NCBI GenBank assembly: GCA_030770545.1
Contig: JAUCMP010000028.1
Location: 13,535,501 to 13,599,500 of the forward strand
Origin: Macropodus opercularis
Taxonomy: Eukaryota; Chordata; Actinopteri; Anabantiformes; Osphronemidae
Length of the DNA stretch: 64,000 nucleotides
Direction of reading: 5' to 3'
A model generated the notes under the pieces. The model worked only from the letters and a program-made list of their open reading frames with translations. It was not told the DNA's origin and made no database searches. The translations under genes were made by a program, and so were the position numbers. How positions within the stretch are numbered: the stretch's first letter is position 1; every line of letters begins with the position of its first letter. This document shows, piece by piece, positions 45,801 to 58,900 of the stretch.

Positions 45801-47637
45801 TCATCCCACTGCTTCAGGTCAAACGTTCCCTCCAATGGCCAGGGTGACGTAGTCCTCTGCGTTCACTGGTTTAATTTATTTTAATATCTACAAATTTTTT
45901 CCGTCAACCGCGGATTCTTGTTCACCTCGACAGGAGACGTGTTCTTAGTGCCAGACTCCATGACTCTACGTGATGTGACTGTATGTTTTATGTCTGTGAC
46001 GTAACTTAATGACTAAGTGTTTTCTGTTACTGGAACCTTAAGACTTTGTAATTTGAGCACTAAGCAGCATCAAAAACCCTTTGGAGCTAAAAACCACAGC
46101 TGCTTCGTCACAATGTGAACCTAAGAGCTTCTCTTCTCTACTCAAGCTTTCACACACACACTTTGGACAGAAAGGGAGGAGGCTGGCTGGGCTTATGTGT
46201 AGTAGCCCTGACCACCAGTAGATGCACCGTTTCACCCACAGACTCAAAGCCAATCACGGACCGCGCGTTCATACAAAATCCCTCCTCTTTAAAAAACAGG
46301 AGAGCGCGGTCACTCTAACAACACTGTGAACAATTATCCACCAACAACCAACCACAGCGAGGAAAAACACTCTCAATGTTTTATGGTCAAATCAAATCTT
46401 ACGTTTTTTCCAACCCAAAAAGTTCATAACCGCAAACACAGCAAAAACAGCTTCGTACTCAGCCTCTTCCGGACCACGAGAAGAACACAGTGAAAACTCC
46501 AGTCTGCTTTTACTCTGAAAGGCACAAAGGTCTATTCTTATCTCTACACACACACAGTCAGCTGCAGGAGCAAAGACAGAGCCGCTGCTCAACATTAACC
46601 CTTTAGCCCCCAGCTCTGACTGTAATGCAGCAACAATAAAACAAAGCAGATTCACAAAGATTCAACAACTTTTATCAGCAATAAACACACAAATCACCAC
46701 ATAGCTGATACATAAACACAGCGCATCGATACATAAACACATACACATATATATGAAGCTTCATTAATTCATATGCATATACCTTAAACACGTTTCAGTC
46801 TAGACTCTTTTCTCACAGAAAAGCGCTTTTCACCGGGGTTTCCTTATAAACTCAGGTACCTCTGCCGTGGCGAAATTTACACCTGGGTTGATCTGGCCCA
46901 GGCTAATGTAACTTTCCCAAGTTATCAACTCGCAGCGAAAAACAGTCTAATCTATTTCTAGATTAAATATTCGTTCCTAATTAGGTGAGCACAACAAATA
47001 CTTCTGGAGTCGAACCCCACTGCGAGCGCCCAAATAGACTGTTGCCTCTGCCAAACTCTGTGCTCTTTTCTCAACTCTACTGTGGGTACTTTTCCAATCC
47101 GCGTTGAGCACCTGGGCCTAATTCACCATGCAGAGCCCATGCAACCAGTCATCTGGACTTACACAACCATCACATAATAATTTCCGTTCACTAATCCCAG
47201 ACTCAAACGCCCATAATTTAGAGTTTCCAACCCGCGTCTGTTAAAACTTTTATTTTTAGTGGTCAATAGGCTGCATCATTTTCCTCCTTATAGACACATC
47301 AATAGACACAAACAAAACACAACACATGCAGCAGCAGTTATTTAAAGCAGCAGAAGCAGAAGTGACTTCGTACAGAGCCTTCCAACACCACGGTGGGGTT
47401 TCCCTCACACCAAATTCTTTTCTTAAAGTAGCCAAATTAGAATTTAACTGTTTTTAGGTCACGTTGTGACTTTGTTAAACAATTTTACCAAAATTCTCCA
47501 ACTGATCCCAGACACAGAGAACGTTAAAGAAAAGCAAAACCCAGCTTTTTACCTGTGGCCACACGTGACGTCGTCTGTGTCCAGAAATCAGCCGTAGAAC
47601 TTGGCTCCCTTTTGCCTTCTTCGTGACGCCAAGAATC
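42888..47637 (-). other. Internal region of the LTR element
   Basis: No retroviral protein motif seen on either strand. One small minus-strand ORF at 45167-45415 is acidic and charged, another at 43423-43659 is basic. Neither is recognised. A ~75-bp piece at 43655-43730 resembles sequence flanking the USP-derived array (49787-49860). Confidence 0.5.
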
Positions 47638-48234
47638 TGTAGTTGTTTACAGATATTCCTCACCGAGAGGATTCAGTCAAACACAGCACTGAGATTCAAA
47701 ATAATACAAATGATTTATTTCACATAAGTGGTGTAAAAATATACGAAAGGCAGTTATATACGAAGTCACCTGATTCCTCCCTGCAGGGGTAAAGCTCGCT
47801 GGCGCGTGGGGAAGGACGGAGCCTGGCTGGGAGACACCAGCTGTGTCTCCCAGCCGGCACAGCACATCTCCCCCTCTCCGCTTTGGGGTGTTGATTTTTA
47901 AACCCTCAACTTGCGTCAGATTGCCCAAATTTGGTCTCCGACTCTTGGTACTTTAGACTAATGACTCTGTTTACGGGAAAGTTATCAACAGGTCACTTCG
48001 ACCTGGCGTGTTCCCGGAGCAGCCACACTCGCCAAGAACTTTCCAGATGTGGGAGAGAGAACATCCTGTTGTTGCCAGTACAAGGGGTTCAAATCCTGGA
48101 CACACAAACTCTGTAGCTCCTTGTCTGACTATCTTACTAAAACCTATTCCTGTTAATACCTACATAGAGTACAGATTCCATCCTATACATTCTGAGCATA
48201 TATTGCATCCCAAGTATACACATTTTCCACTACA
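47638..48234 (-). repeat. LTR (5' LTR of the minus-strand element)
   Basis: Direct repeat of 42284-42887. Its right edge abuts the plus-strand ERV env fragment at 48235. Confidence 0.9.
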
Positions 48235-48236
48235 TT

Positions 48237-48665
48237 GACATGTTGTTAGCAGAGAAAGGAGGATTGTGTGTTATGTTTGGTGATGAATGTTGTACTTTTA
48301 TTCCAAATAACACTGCTCCAGGTGGTTCAGTCAGCCTCGCTCTGGAGAAACTGATAAACCTGAAGGAAGAATTGGCACGAAACTCTGGAGCTGATAACCC
48401 CTGGGGAAACTGGTTTGATTCAATGTTTGGGCGATGGAAAACCACTATTGTGGCTTTCTTTACTACAATAGGAGTAGTATTGCTTCTGTTTATGTTTTTG
48501 GCTTGTTGTGCTGTGCCCTGTGTCCGTAGCCTCATTGTGAAGAGTGCTGAAGCGGCAGTGTCGCAGCAGTTCACACTGCAACAACTGGAGCTGGAGAGGG
48601 AGATTTATGAGGATGAGGAGAGGAAGGAGCATCTCTCCCTATTTGGTGTAGACACAGCAAACTGA
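48237..48665 (+). pseudogene. Endogenous retrovirus env, C-terminal transmembrane-subunit fragment
   Basis: About 140 codons open to a stop at 48663-48665. The start shows the CX6CC motif of the ectodomain of gamma-type and related retroviral TM subunits. A membrane-proximal segment with several Trp residues, a ~25-residue hydrophobic anchor and a cytoplasmic tail with acidic and basic residues follow. Everything upstream (surface subunit, fusion peptide, pol, gag) is absent, because the fragment is cut off by the edge of the minus-strand LTR element at 48234. A relic; gamma/epsilon-like assignment is by motif only. Confidence 0.85.
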
Positions 48666-48814
48666 TCAATGCCTGATGTATGATGCATGTTCCGAAAATG
48701 AGAAATCAAGTGGAATGTGTCTGATGATGATTTGTGCAGATTTTGTTTGCTGTTCATGAAACATAATGTTAACGTTTTATGCCCAGATTTCACAGAAGGA
48801 CTAACAGGAGGGAT

Positions 48815-49242
48815 TGTTAGAGGATATGGAGCATAGTCCTCTCTGTGAACTGGTCCTTTCTGTGTCTCTGTGATATCTTGCTATGCTTGCAGGTACTCCC
48901 CATGACCTTGTTATGCTAGGGAAGAATGTTTAACCGCCCACGCCAAGAGGAAACTTCACAAAACTGTATTCATGGCATAATGACTTCCTATGTATCTTAT
49001 TCACCATATATGGATTGGCTTTGTATCTTGTTTGACCAGATGTGAAGGAGTGACTTTCATACTTTTCCTAATAAAAAGAGCTGTACCCAAGGGGGTTTGG
49101 AGATCGTCGGCTGGGCACTGAGTTGCTGTGTTCCAGGGCGGCTCCCCTTGTGCGCACAAGCGTAAAACTTGAGATCTCAGAGTTTGTCTTGCTTGTGCAG
49201 GTGTCTCTGTATTGTTTAAGTGTTGGCAGGCTAAACCCAACA
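48815..49242 (+). repeat. 3' LTR of the plus-strand ERV
   Basis: Starts TGTTAGAGGATATGG directly after a purine-rich tract (GGAGGGAT) and ends ACCCAACA. AATAAA at 49070-49075 and a TATATGG stretch near 49010 fit U3-R structure. Follows the env stop by 150 bp. A different family from the LTRs at 42.3/47.6 kb. Confidence 0.8.
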
Positions 49243-49735
49243 ATGTCTTAACATGTAGCCCATTATAAATGTGTATCGCGACAAGATGAAACCAAAGCCC
49301 CTGATCAAGCATGGTTTAAAATATTTATTCAGTTTTAGAGTGAGAGGAAAAGAAGAGAACTTGGATGAAAAACATTTCAACAAAAAAACAAACACAAAAC
49401 TTTGAGCAGGTTGGCTAAAAAAGTCCCAAAAACAACTCAGCCTGACTCAGAAAAACAAAATGGCCACTGGGAGCGACGGCTGCTGCAGGTTCCCTCTGAC
49501 GAGCGACTGGAAAAAAATCTAAGGAGAAAAACATCTCATTTAATAAAAGGAAAGATTTGAACGCAAAGGGGAAATCACACGTAACAACGTGATAGTTTTC
49601 AAGCATCCTCTCTTAGTTCATTTATTCTTTACTGACTTACCTTCTGATGGCTGCTGGTGTTATTCTGCTTCTGTCTCATGGTCCTTTCCTGGACAGAATC
49701 TTTCCACTTTTTCTCTTCCCTCATTCCTCTCACTC
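49243..49735. other. Non-coding stretch
   Basis: No gene seen. An ACCTTCTGATGGCTGCTGG block near 49640 resembles the exon-3 edge of the USP-derived units. Confidence 0.35.
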
Positions 49736-49925
49736 TAAAACAAACCAGGCTGTCTACAGTCTCACCCTAAGGCCTGGGCAGTGATGGTTTCTTCACTGGT
49801 TACTGGCCACGAGTCCCTATTGGATCTCACAACCAGATACCCAGACTCTGCCACAGGATGGTGGTTCGACTGTAGTAGGCTGGTCCTTAGCGTCTTTTCA
49901 CCATGAAACTACTGGTGCAGCCGTT
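49736..49925 (-). repeat. Boundary segment of the USP-derived array, left copy
   Basis: About 190 bp (AACAAACCAGGCTGTCTACA ...) also present at 61366-61585, so the same sequence brackets both ends of the tandem array. On the minus strand a short stretch reads DSWPVTSEETITAQALG in both copies. Confidence 0.8.
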
Positions 49926-52900
49926 GTTAGTCGTTAATGGCCTGAGAGGAAAGGGAACATTTATTAATCTATTCATAAACCTTCAGTTGACGTCAACTGT
50001 TTGGCTGTTAGATGGAAACAAACACTTACCACCTGCTGAAACGATGGCGACCAACTTAATTCAGTTTTATTGAATTAACTGAAGCAGTTATTCCAGGCAA
50101 GTAAGATTTAAGACCTTACAAAACTAAACCCAACAAATCCCACATAGAGCAAGCTTTTCATTGTAGCCAATCAACAAATTTAAATCAAAAAAATAGATTC
50201 AAATAATGTGTATATATATATATATATATATATAAGAAATAAAATTTGTATGTTATAATGTTAATTCAATTTTCATAGCAACAGTGGGGAGGAAAAACTC
50301 CCTCTCTATAGAGGAAGAAACCTCCAGCAGACCCAGGCTCAATGTGGGCGGCCATCTGCCTTGACCGGTTGGGTGACGAGGAGACCAGCGAGTGACGAGC
50401 CGTTGACTAGAAAACAACAGCAACAATTACCTTTACACAGTCAGTATCACAGCAAATGTACATTATTATTATTATGATATTACCAGTTACTTTCTATCTG
50501 TATTACTATAACAACTGCTATCATACAGTTGTGTAACGAACTGGGCCTTTTCTTCACTGAGGCTCGTTCTTACCTTCTCGTGGCTGCTGGAAATCGCCGT
50601 TTCCGCCCGTGACAGCTTGGCGGGATCCTCACTGTCATTGTCCTCTTGCTGTGACAATGAACCTGACAAGTCAGAGGATCAAAGCACTGTGGACCCAAAG
50701 AGATGGAGGAGAGCTGGTCAGATCACAAATTCACAGAGGAAGCCAAGTGCAAGAAGCTGCTGCCGTGAGGATTTTGGACACCGACCACCAGAAACGGGAT
50801 GTTACTCACTTTGGAAGGAACCACAGGGACCAGTGCTCCGATGACGTCTGACTTGCACACCTGCACCCTTGGACGCACTGATACTCCTGCAGCAGGAAAC
50901 AGAAAAGACGCACAGTTTAGTTGAAATCTCTGGACAGATGACACACACACAAGCACCTTTGGTTTCTATGTTTGCTGAGTGTTGGGGCTTAGTCGTACCT
51001 TCAGGTTGACCTCCAGACACTTCTTCACTGAACCTCCAGGTACCAGGTCCAGGAGAAAGCTCCACCAGTCGTTATATGTCGATGACTGGATCCCACGTCT
51101 GCAAAACAACACGACAGGTTAAAGGAACAATAACAACAATCGTTCATTTACAGGTTTGACTATTACATCTAACACCACTCTGTATGAAAACCAATATTTC
51201 TGACTGAATTCATACCGATGCCAGGACCTGGTGCTCTACATCTGTATAGTGATGTGAGAAACACGACAGGTGTGTGGAGACTGATCTTTATCCTGCGTGC
51301 TTCTCAGGAGACACCACCAAAGCCTCTCTCTCTCACTTGTGACAGGCCGAGGAGCCTTGCTGTGTTTCAGCCAGAGGCCTGTCACACCAGCTTGCTCGTC
51401 TCTGCGGACTCTGTCATGTACCTAATGGCCTGAGAGGAGAGGGAACACTTGTTTATGGATTCGAAAACCTGGAGGTGACGTCACACGTTTGGCTGTTAAA
51501 TGGAAACAAACTCTTACCATATTTAGCTGAAAGGACCAAATGGTAAACGATGGAGACCAGCGAGTGACGAGCCGTTGACTAGAAAACAGCACAGTTAGCA
51601 ACAATTACCTTTACACAGTCAGTATCACAGCAAATGTATTTTACCAGTTACTTTCTATCTGTATTACTATAACAACTGCTATCATACAGTTGTGTAACGA
51701 ACTGGGCCTTTTCTTCACTGAGGCTCGTTCTTACCTTCTCGTGGCTGCTGGAAATCGCCGTTTCCGCCCGTGACAGCTTGGCGGGATCCTCACTGTCATT
51801 GTCCTCTTGCTGTGACAATGAACCTGACGAGTCAGAGGATCAAAGCACTGTGGACCCAAAGAGATGGAGGAGAGCTGGTCAGATCACAAATTCACAGAGG
51901 AAGCCAAGTGCAAGAAGCTGCTGCCGTGAGGATTTTGGACACCGACCACCAGAAACGGGATGTTACTCACTTTGGAAGGAACCACAGGGACCAGTGCTCC
52001 GATGACGTCTGACTTGCACACCTGCACCCTTGGACGCACTGATACTCCTGCAGCAGGAAACAGAAAAGACGCACAGTTTAGTTGAAATCTCTGGACAGAT
52101 GACACACACACAAGCACCTTTGGTTTCTATGTTTGCTGAGTGTTGGGGCTTAGTCGTACCTTCAGGTTCACCTCCAGACACTTCTTCACTGAACCTCCAG
52201 GTACCAGGTCCAGGAGAAAGCTCGACCAGTCGTTATATGTCGATGACTGGATCCCACGTCTGCAAACCAACACGACAGGTTAAAGGAACAATAACAACAA
52301 TCGTTCATTCACAGGTTTGACTATTACATCTAACACCACTCTGTATGAAAACCAATATTTCTGACTGAATTCATACCGATGCCAGGACCTGGTGCTCTAC
52401 ATCTGTATAGTGATGTGAGAAACACGACAGGTGTGTGGAGACTGATCTTTATCCTGCGTGCTTCTCAGGAGACACCACCAAAGCCTCTCTCTCTCACTTG
52501 TGACAGGCCGAGGAGCCTTGCTGTGTTTCAGCCAGAGGCCTGTCACACCAGCTTGCTCGTCTCTGCGGACTCTGTCATGTACCTAATGGCCTGAGAGGAG
52601 AGGGAACACTTGTTTATGGATTCGAAAACCTGGAGGTGACGTCACACGTTTGGCTGTTAAATGGAAACAAACTCTTACCATATTTAGCTGAAAGGACCAA
52701 ATGGTAAACGATGGAGACCAGCGAGTGACGAGCCGTTGACTAGAAAACAGCACAGTTGGCAACAATTACCTTTACACAGTCAGTATCACAGCAAATGGAT
52801 TTTACCAGTTACTTTCTATCTGTATTACTATAACAACTGCTATCATACAGTTGTGTAACGAACTGGGCCTTTTCTTCACTGAGGCTCGTTCTTACCTTCT

Positions 52901-55900
52901 CGTGGCTGCTGGAAATCGCCGTTTCCGCCCGTGACAGCTTGGCGGGATCCTCACTGTCATTGTCCTCTTGCTGTGACAATGAACCTGACGAGTCAGAGGA
53001 TCAAAGCACTGTGGACCCAAAGAGATGGAGGAGAGCTGGTCAGATCACAAATTCACAGAGGAAGCCAAGTGCAAGAAGCTCCTGCCGTGAGGATTTTGGA
53101 CACCGACCACCAGAAACGGGATGTTACTCACTTTGGAAGGAACCACAGGGACCAGTGCTCCGATGACGTCTGACTTGCACACCTGCACCCTTGGACGCAC
53201 TGATACTCCTGCAGCAGGAAACAGAAAAGACGCACAGTTTAGTTGAAATCTCTGGACAGATGACACACACACAAGCACCTTTGGTTTCTATGTTTGCTGA
53301 GTGTTGGGGCTTAGTCGTACCTTCAGGTTCACCTCCAGACACTTCTTCACTGAACCTCCAGGTACCAGGTCCAGGAGAAAGCTCCACCAGTCGTTATATG
53401 TCGATGACTGGATCCCACGTCTGCAAACCAACACGACAGGTTAAAGGAACAATAACAACAATCGTTCATTCACAGGTTTGACTATTACATCTAACACCAC
53501 TCTGTATGAAAACCAATATTTCTGACTGAATTCATACCGATGCCAGGACCTGGTGCTCTACATCTGTATAGTGATGTGAGAAACACGACAGGTGTGTGGA
53601 GACTGATCTTTATCCTGCGTGCTTCTCAGGAGACACCACCAAAGCCTCTCTCTCTCACTTGTGACAGGCCGAGGAGCCTTGCTGGCTTACGCTGTGTTTC
53701 AGCCAGAGGCCTGTCACACCAGCTTGCTCGTCTCTGCGGACTCTGTCATGTACCTAATGGCCTGAGAGGAGAGGGAACACTTGTTTATGGATTCGAAAAC
53801 CTGGAGGTGACGTCACACGTTTGGCTGTTAAATGGAAACAAACTCTTACCATATTTAGCTGAAAGGACCAAATGGTAAACGATGGAGACCAGCGAGTGAC
53901 GAGCCGTTGACTAGAAAACAGCACAGTTAGCAACAATTACCTTTACACAGTCAGTATCACAGCAAATGTATTTTACCAGTTACTTTCTATCTGTATTACT
54001 ATAACAACTGCTATCATACAGTTGTGTAACGAACTGGGCCTTTTCTTCACTGAGGCTCGTTCTTACTTTCTCGTGGCTGCTGGAAATCGCCGTTTCCGCC
54101 CGTGACAGCTTGGCGGGATCCTCACTGTCATTGTCCTCTTGCTGTGACAATGAACCTGACGAGTCAGAGGATCAAAGCACTGTGGACCCAAAGAGATGGA
54201 GGAGAGCTGGTCAGATCACAAATTCACAGAGGAAGCCAAGTGCAAGAAGCTGCTGCCGTGAGGATTTTGGACACCGACCACCAGAAACGGGATGTTACTC
54301 ACTTTGGAAGGAACCACAGGGACCAGTGCTCCGATGACGTCTGACTTGCACACCTGCACCCTTGGACGCACTGATACTCCTGCAGCAGGAAACAGAAAAG
54401 ACGCACAGTTTAGTTGAAATCTCTGGACAGATGACACACACACAAGCACCTTTGGTTTCTATGTTTGCTGAGTGTTGGGGCTTAGTCGTACCTTCAGGTT
54501 CACCTCCAGACACTTCTTCACTGAACCTCCAGGTACCAGGTCCAGGAGAAAGCTCCACCAGTCGTTAAGTGTCGATGACTGGATCCCACGTCTGCAAACC
54601 AACACGACAGGTTAAAGGAACAATAACAACAATCGTTCATTCACAGGTTTGACTATTACATCTAACACCACTCTGTATGAAAACCAATATATCTGACTGA
54701 ATTCATACCGATGCCAGGACCTGGTGCTCTACATCTGTATAGTGATGTGAGAAACACGACAGGTGTGTGGAGACTGATCTTTATCCTGCGTGCTTCTCAG
54801 GAGACACCACCAAAGCCTCTCTCTCTCACTTGTGACAGGCCGAGGAGCCTTGCTGGCTTACGCTGTGTTTCAGCCAGAGGCCTGTCACACCAGCTTGCTC
54901 GTCTCTGCGGACTCTGTCATGTACCTAATGGCCTGAGAGGAGAGGGAACACTTGTTTATGGATTCGAAAACCTGGAGGTGACGTCACACGTTTGGCTGTT
55001 AAATGGAAACAAACTCTTACCATATTTAGCTGAAAGGACCAAATGGTAAACGATGGAGACCAGCGAGTGACGAGCCGTTGACTAGAAAACAGCACAGTTA
55101 GCAACAATTACCTTTACACAGTCAGTATCACAGCAAATGTATTTTACCAGTTACTTTCTATCTGTATTACTATAACAACTGCTATCATACAGTTGTGTAA
55201 CGAACTGGGCCTTTTCTTCACTGAGGCTCGTTCTTACCTTCTCGTGGCTGCTGGAAATCGCCGTTTCCGCCCGTGACAGCTTGGCGGGATCCTCACTGTC
55301 ATTGTCCTCTTGCTGTGACAATGAACCTGACGAGTCAGAGGATCAAAGCACTGTGGACCCAAAGAGATGGAGGAGAGCTGGTCAGATCACAAATTCACAG
55401 AGGAAGCCAAGTGCAAGAAGCTGCTGCCGTGAGGATTTTGGACACCGACCACCAGAAACGGGATGTTACTCACTTTGGAAGGAACCACAGGGACCAGTGC
55501 TCCGATGACGTCTGACTTGCACACCTGCACCCTTGGACGCACTGATACTCCTGCAGCAGGAAACAGAAAAGACGCACAGTTTAGTTGAAATCTCTGGACA
55601 GATGACACACACACAAGCACCTTTGGTTTCTATGTTTGCTGAGTGTTGGGGCTTAGTCGTACCTTCAGGTTCACCTCCAGACACTTCTTCACTGAACCTC
55701 CAGGTACCAGGTCCAGGAGAAAGCTCCACCAGTCGTTATATGTCGATGACTGGATCCCACGTCTGCAAAACAACACGACAGGTTAAAGGAACAATAACAA
55801 CAATCGTTCATTCACAGGTTTGACTATTACATCTAACACCACTCTGTATGAAAACCAATATTTCTGACTGAATTCATACCGATGCCAGGACCTGGTGCTC

Positions 55901-58900
55901 TACATCTGTATAGTGATGTGAGAAACACGACAGGTGTGTGGAGACTGATCTTTATCCTGCGTGCTTCTCAGGAGACACCACCAAAGCCTCTCTCTCTCAC
56001 TTGTGACAGGCCGAGGAGCCTTGCTGGCTTACGCTGTGTTTCAGCCAGAGGCCTGTCACACCAGCTTGCTCGTCTCTGCGGACTCTGTCATGTACCTAAT
56101 GGCCTGAGAGGAGAGGGAACACTTGTTTATGGATTCGAAAACCTGGAGGTGACGTCACACGTTTGGCTGTTAAATGGAAACAAACTCTTACCATATTTAG
56201 CTGAAAGGACCAAATGGTAAACGATGGAGACCAGCGAGTGACGAGACGTTGACTAGAAAACAGCACAGTTAGCAACAATTACCTTTACACAGTCAGTATC
56301 ACAGCAAATGTATTTTACCAGTTACTTTCTATCTGTATTACTATAGCAACTGCTATCATACAGTTGTGTAACGAACTGGGCCTTTTCTTCACTGAGGCTC
56401 GTTCTTACCTTCTCGTGGCTGCTGGAAATCGCCGTTTCCGCCTGTGACAGCTTGGCGGGATCCTCACTGTCATTGTCCTCTTGTTGTGACAATGAACCTG
56501 ACGAGTCAGAGGATCAAAGCACTGTGGACCCAAAGAGATGGAGGAGAGCTGGTCAGATCACAAATTCACAGAGGAAGCCAAGTGCAAGAAGCTGCTGCCG
56601 TGAGGATTTTGGACACCGACCACCAGAAACGGGATGTTACTCACTTTGGAAGGAACCACAGGGACCAGTGCTCCGATGACGTCTGACTTGCACACCTGCA
56701 CCCTTGGACGCACTGATACTCCTGCAGCAGGAAACAGAAAAGACGCACAGTTTAGTTGAAATCTCTGGACAGATGACACACACACAAGCACCTTTGGTTT
56801 CTATGTTTGCTGAGTGTTGGGGCTTAGTCGTACCTTCAGGTTCACCTCCAGACACTTCTTCACTGAACCTCCAGGTACCAGGTCCAGGAGAAAGCTCCAC
56901 CAGTCGTTATATGTCGATGACTGGATCCCACGTCTGCAAAACAACACGACAGGTTAAAGGAACAATAACAACAATCGTTCATTCACAGGTTTGACTATTA
57001 CATCTAACACCACTCTGTATGAAAACCAATATTTCTGACTGAATTCATACCGATGCCAGGACCTGGTGCTCTACATCTGTATAGTGATGTGAGAAACACG
57101 ACAGGTGTGTGGAGACTGATCTTTATCCTGCGTGCTTCTCAGGAGACACCACCAAAGCCTCTCTCTCTCACTTGTGACAGGCCGAGGAGCCTTGCTGGCT
57201 TACGCTGTGTTTCAGCCAGAGGCCTGTCACACCAGCTTGCTCGTCTCTGCGGACTCTGTCATGTACCTAATGGCCTGAGAGGAGAGGGAACACTTGTTTA
57301 TGGATTCGAAAACCTGGAGGTGACGTCACACGTTTGGCTGTTAAATGGAAACAAACTCTTACCATATTTAGCTGAAAGGACCAAATGGTAAACGATGGAG
57401 ACCAGCGAGTGACGAGACGTTGACTAGAAAACAGCACAGTTAGCAACAATTACCTTTACACAGTCAGTATCACAGCAAATGTATTTTACCAGTTACTTTC
57501 TATCTGTATTACTATAGCAACTGCTATCATACAGTTGTGTAACGAACTGGGCCTTTTCTTCACTGAGGCTCGTTCTTACCTTCTCGTGGCTGCTGGAAAT
57601 CGCCGTTTCCGCCTGTGACAGCTTGGCGGGATCCTCACTGTCATTGTCCTCTTGTTGTGACAATGAACCTGACGAGTCAGAGGATCAAAACACTGTGGAC
57701 CCAAAGAGATGGAGGAGAGCTGGTCAGATCACAAATTCACAGAGGAAGCCAAGTGCAAGAAGCTGCTGCCGTGAGGATTTTGGACACCGACCACCAGAAA
57801 CGGGATGTTACTCACTTTGGAAGGAACCACAGGGACCAGTGCTCCGATGACGTCTGACTTGCACACCTGCACCCTTGGACGCACTGATACTCCTGCAGCA
57901 GGAAACAGAAAAGACGCACAGTTTAGTTGAAATCTCTGGACAGATGACACACACACAAGCACCTTTGGTTTCTATGTTTGCTGAGTGTTGGGGCTTAGTC
58001 GTACCTTCAGGTTCACCTCCAGACACTTCTTCACTGAACCTCCAGGTACCAGGTCCAGGAGAAAGCTCCACCAGTCGTTATATGTCGATGACTGGATCCC
58101 ACGTCTGCAAACCAACACGACAGGTTAAAGGAACAATAACAACAATCGTTCATTCACAGGTTTGACTATTACATCTAACACCACTCTGTATGAAAACCAA
58201 TATTTCTGACTGAATTCATACCGATGCCAGGACCTGGTGCTCTACATCTGTATAGTGATGTGAGAAACACGACAGGTGTGTGGAGACTGATCTTTATCCT
58301 GCGTGCTTCTCAGGAGACACCACCAAAGCCTCTCTCTCTCACTTGTGACAGGCCGAGGAGCCTTGCTGGCTTACGCTGTGTTTCAGCCAGAGGCCTGTCA
58401 CACCAGCTTGCTCGTCTCTGCGGACTCTGTCATGTACCTAATGGCCTGAGAGGAGAGGGAACACTTGTTTATGGATTCGAAAACCTGGAGGTGACGTCAC
58501 ACGTTTGGCTGTTAAATGGAAACAAACTCTTACCATATTTAGCTGAAAGGACCAAATGGTAAACGATGGAGACCAGCGAGTGACGAGACGTTGACTAGAA
58601 AACAGCACAGTTAGCAACAATTACCTTTACACAGTCAGTATCACAGCAAATGTATTTTACCAGTTACTTTCTATCTGTATTACTATAGCAACTGCTATCA
58701 TACAGTTGTGTAACGAACTGGGCCTTTTCTTCACTGAGGCTCGTTCTTACCTTCTCGTGGCTGCTGGAAATCGCCGTTTCCGCCTGTGACAGCTTGGCGG
58801 GATCCTCACTGTCATTGTCCTCTTGTTGTGACAATGAACCTGACGAGTCAGAGGATCAAAGCACTGTGGACCCAAAGAGATGGAGGAGAGCTGGTCAGAT

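Larger units (their letters stand above)
42284..48234 (-). mobile_element. LTR retrotransposon without recognisable gag or pol
   Basis: Two ~600-bp direct repeats (42284-42887 and 47638-48234) start TGTAG and end CTACA. Read on the minus strand, the 3' LTR is preceded by the purine tract AGAGGAGGGAT (42888-42898). The 5' LTR is followed after six bases by a primer-binding-site-like TGGCGTCACGAAGAAGG, which ends CCA on the opposite strand. The internal 4.75 kb contains no RT, integrase, protease or capsid motif, only short ORFs. It is therefore a large non-autonomous or badly decayed element. The bases next to the two outer ends do not match as a target duplication. Confidence 0.8.
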
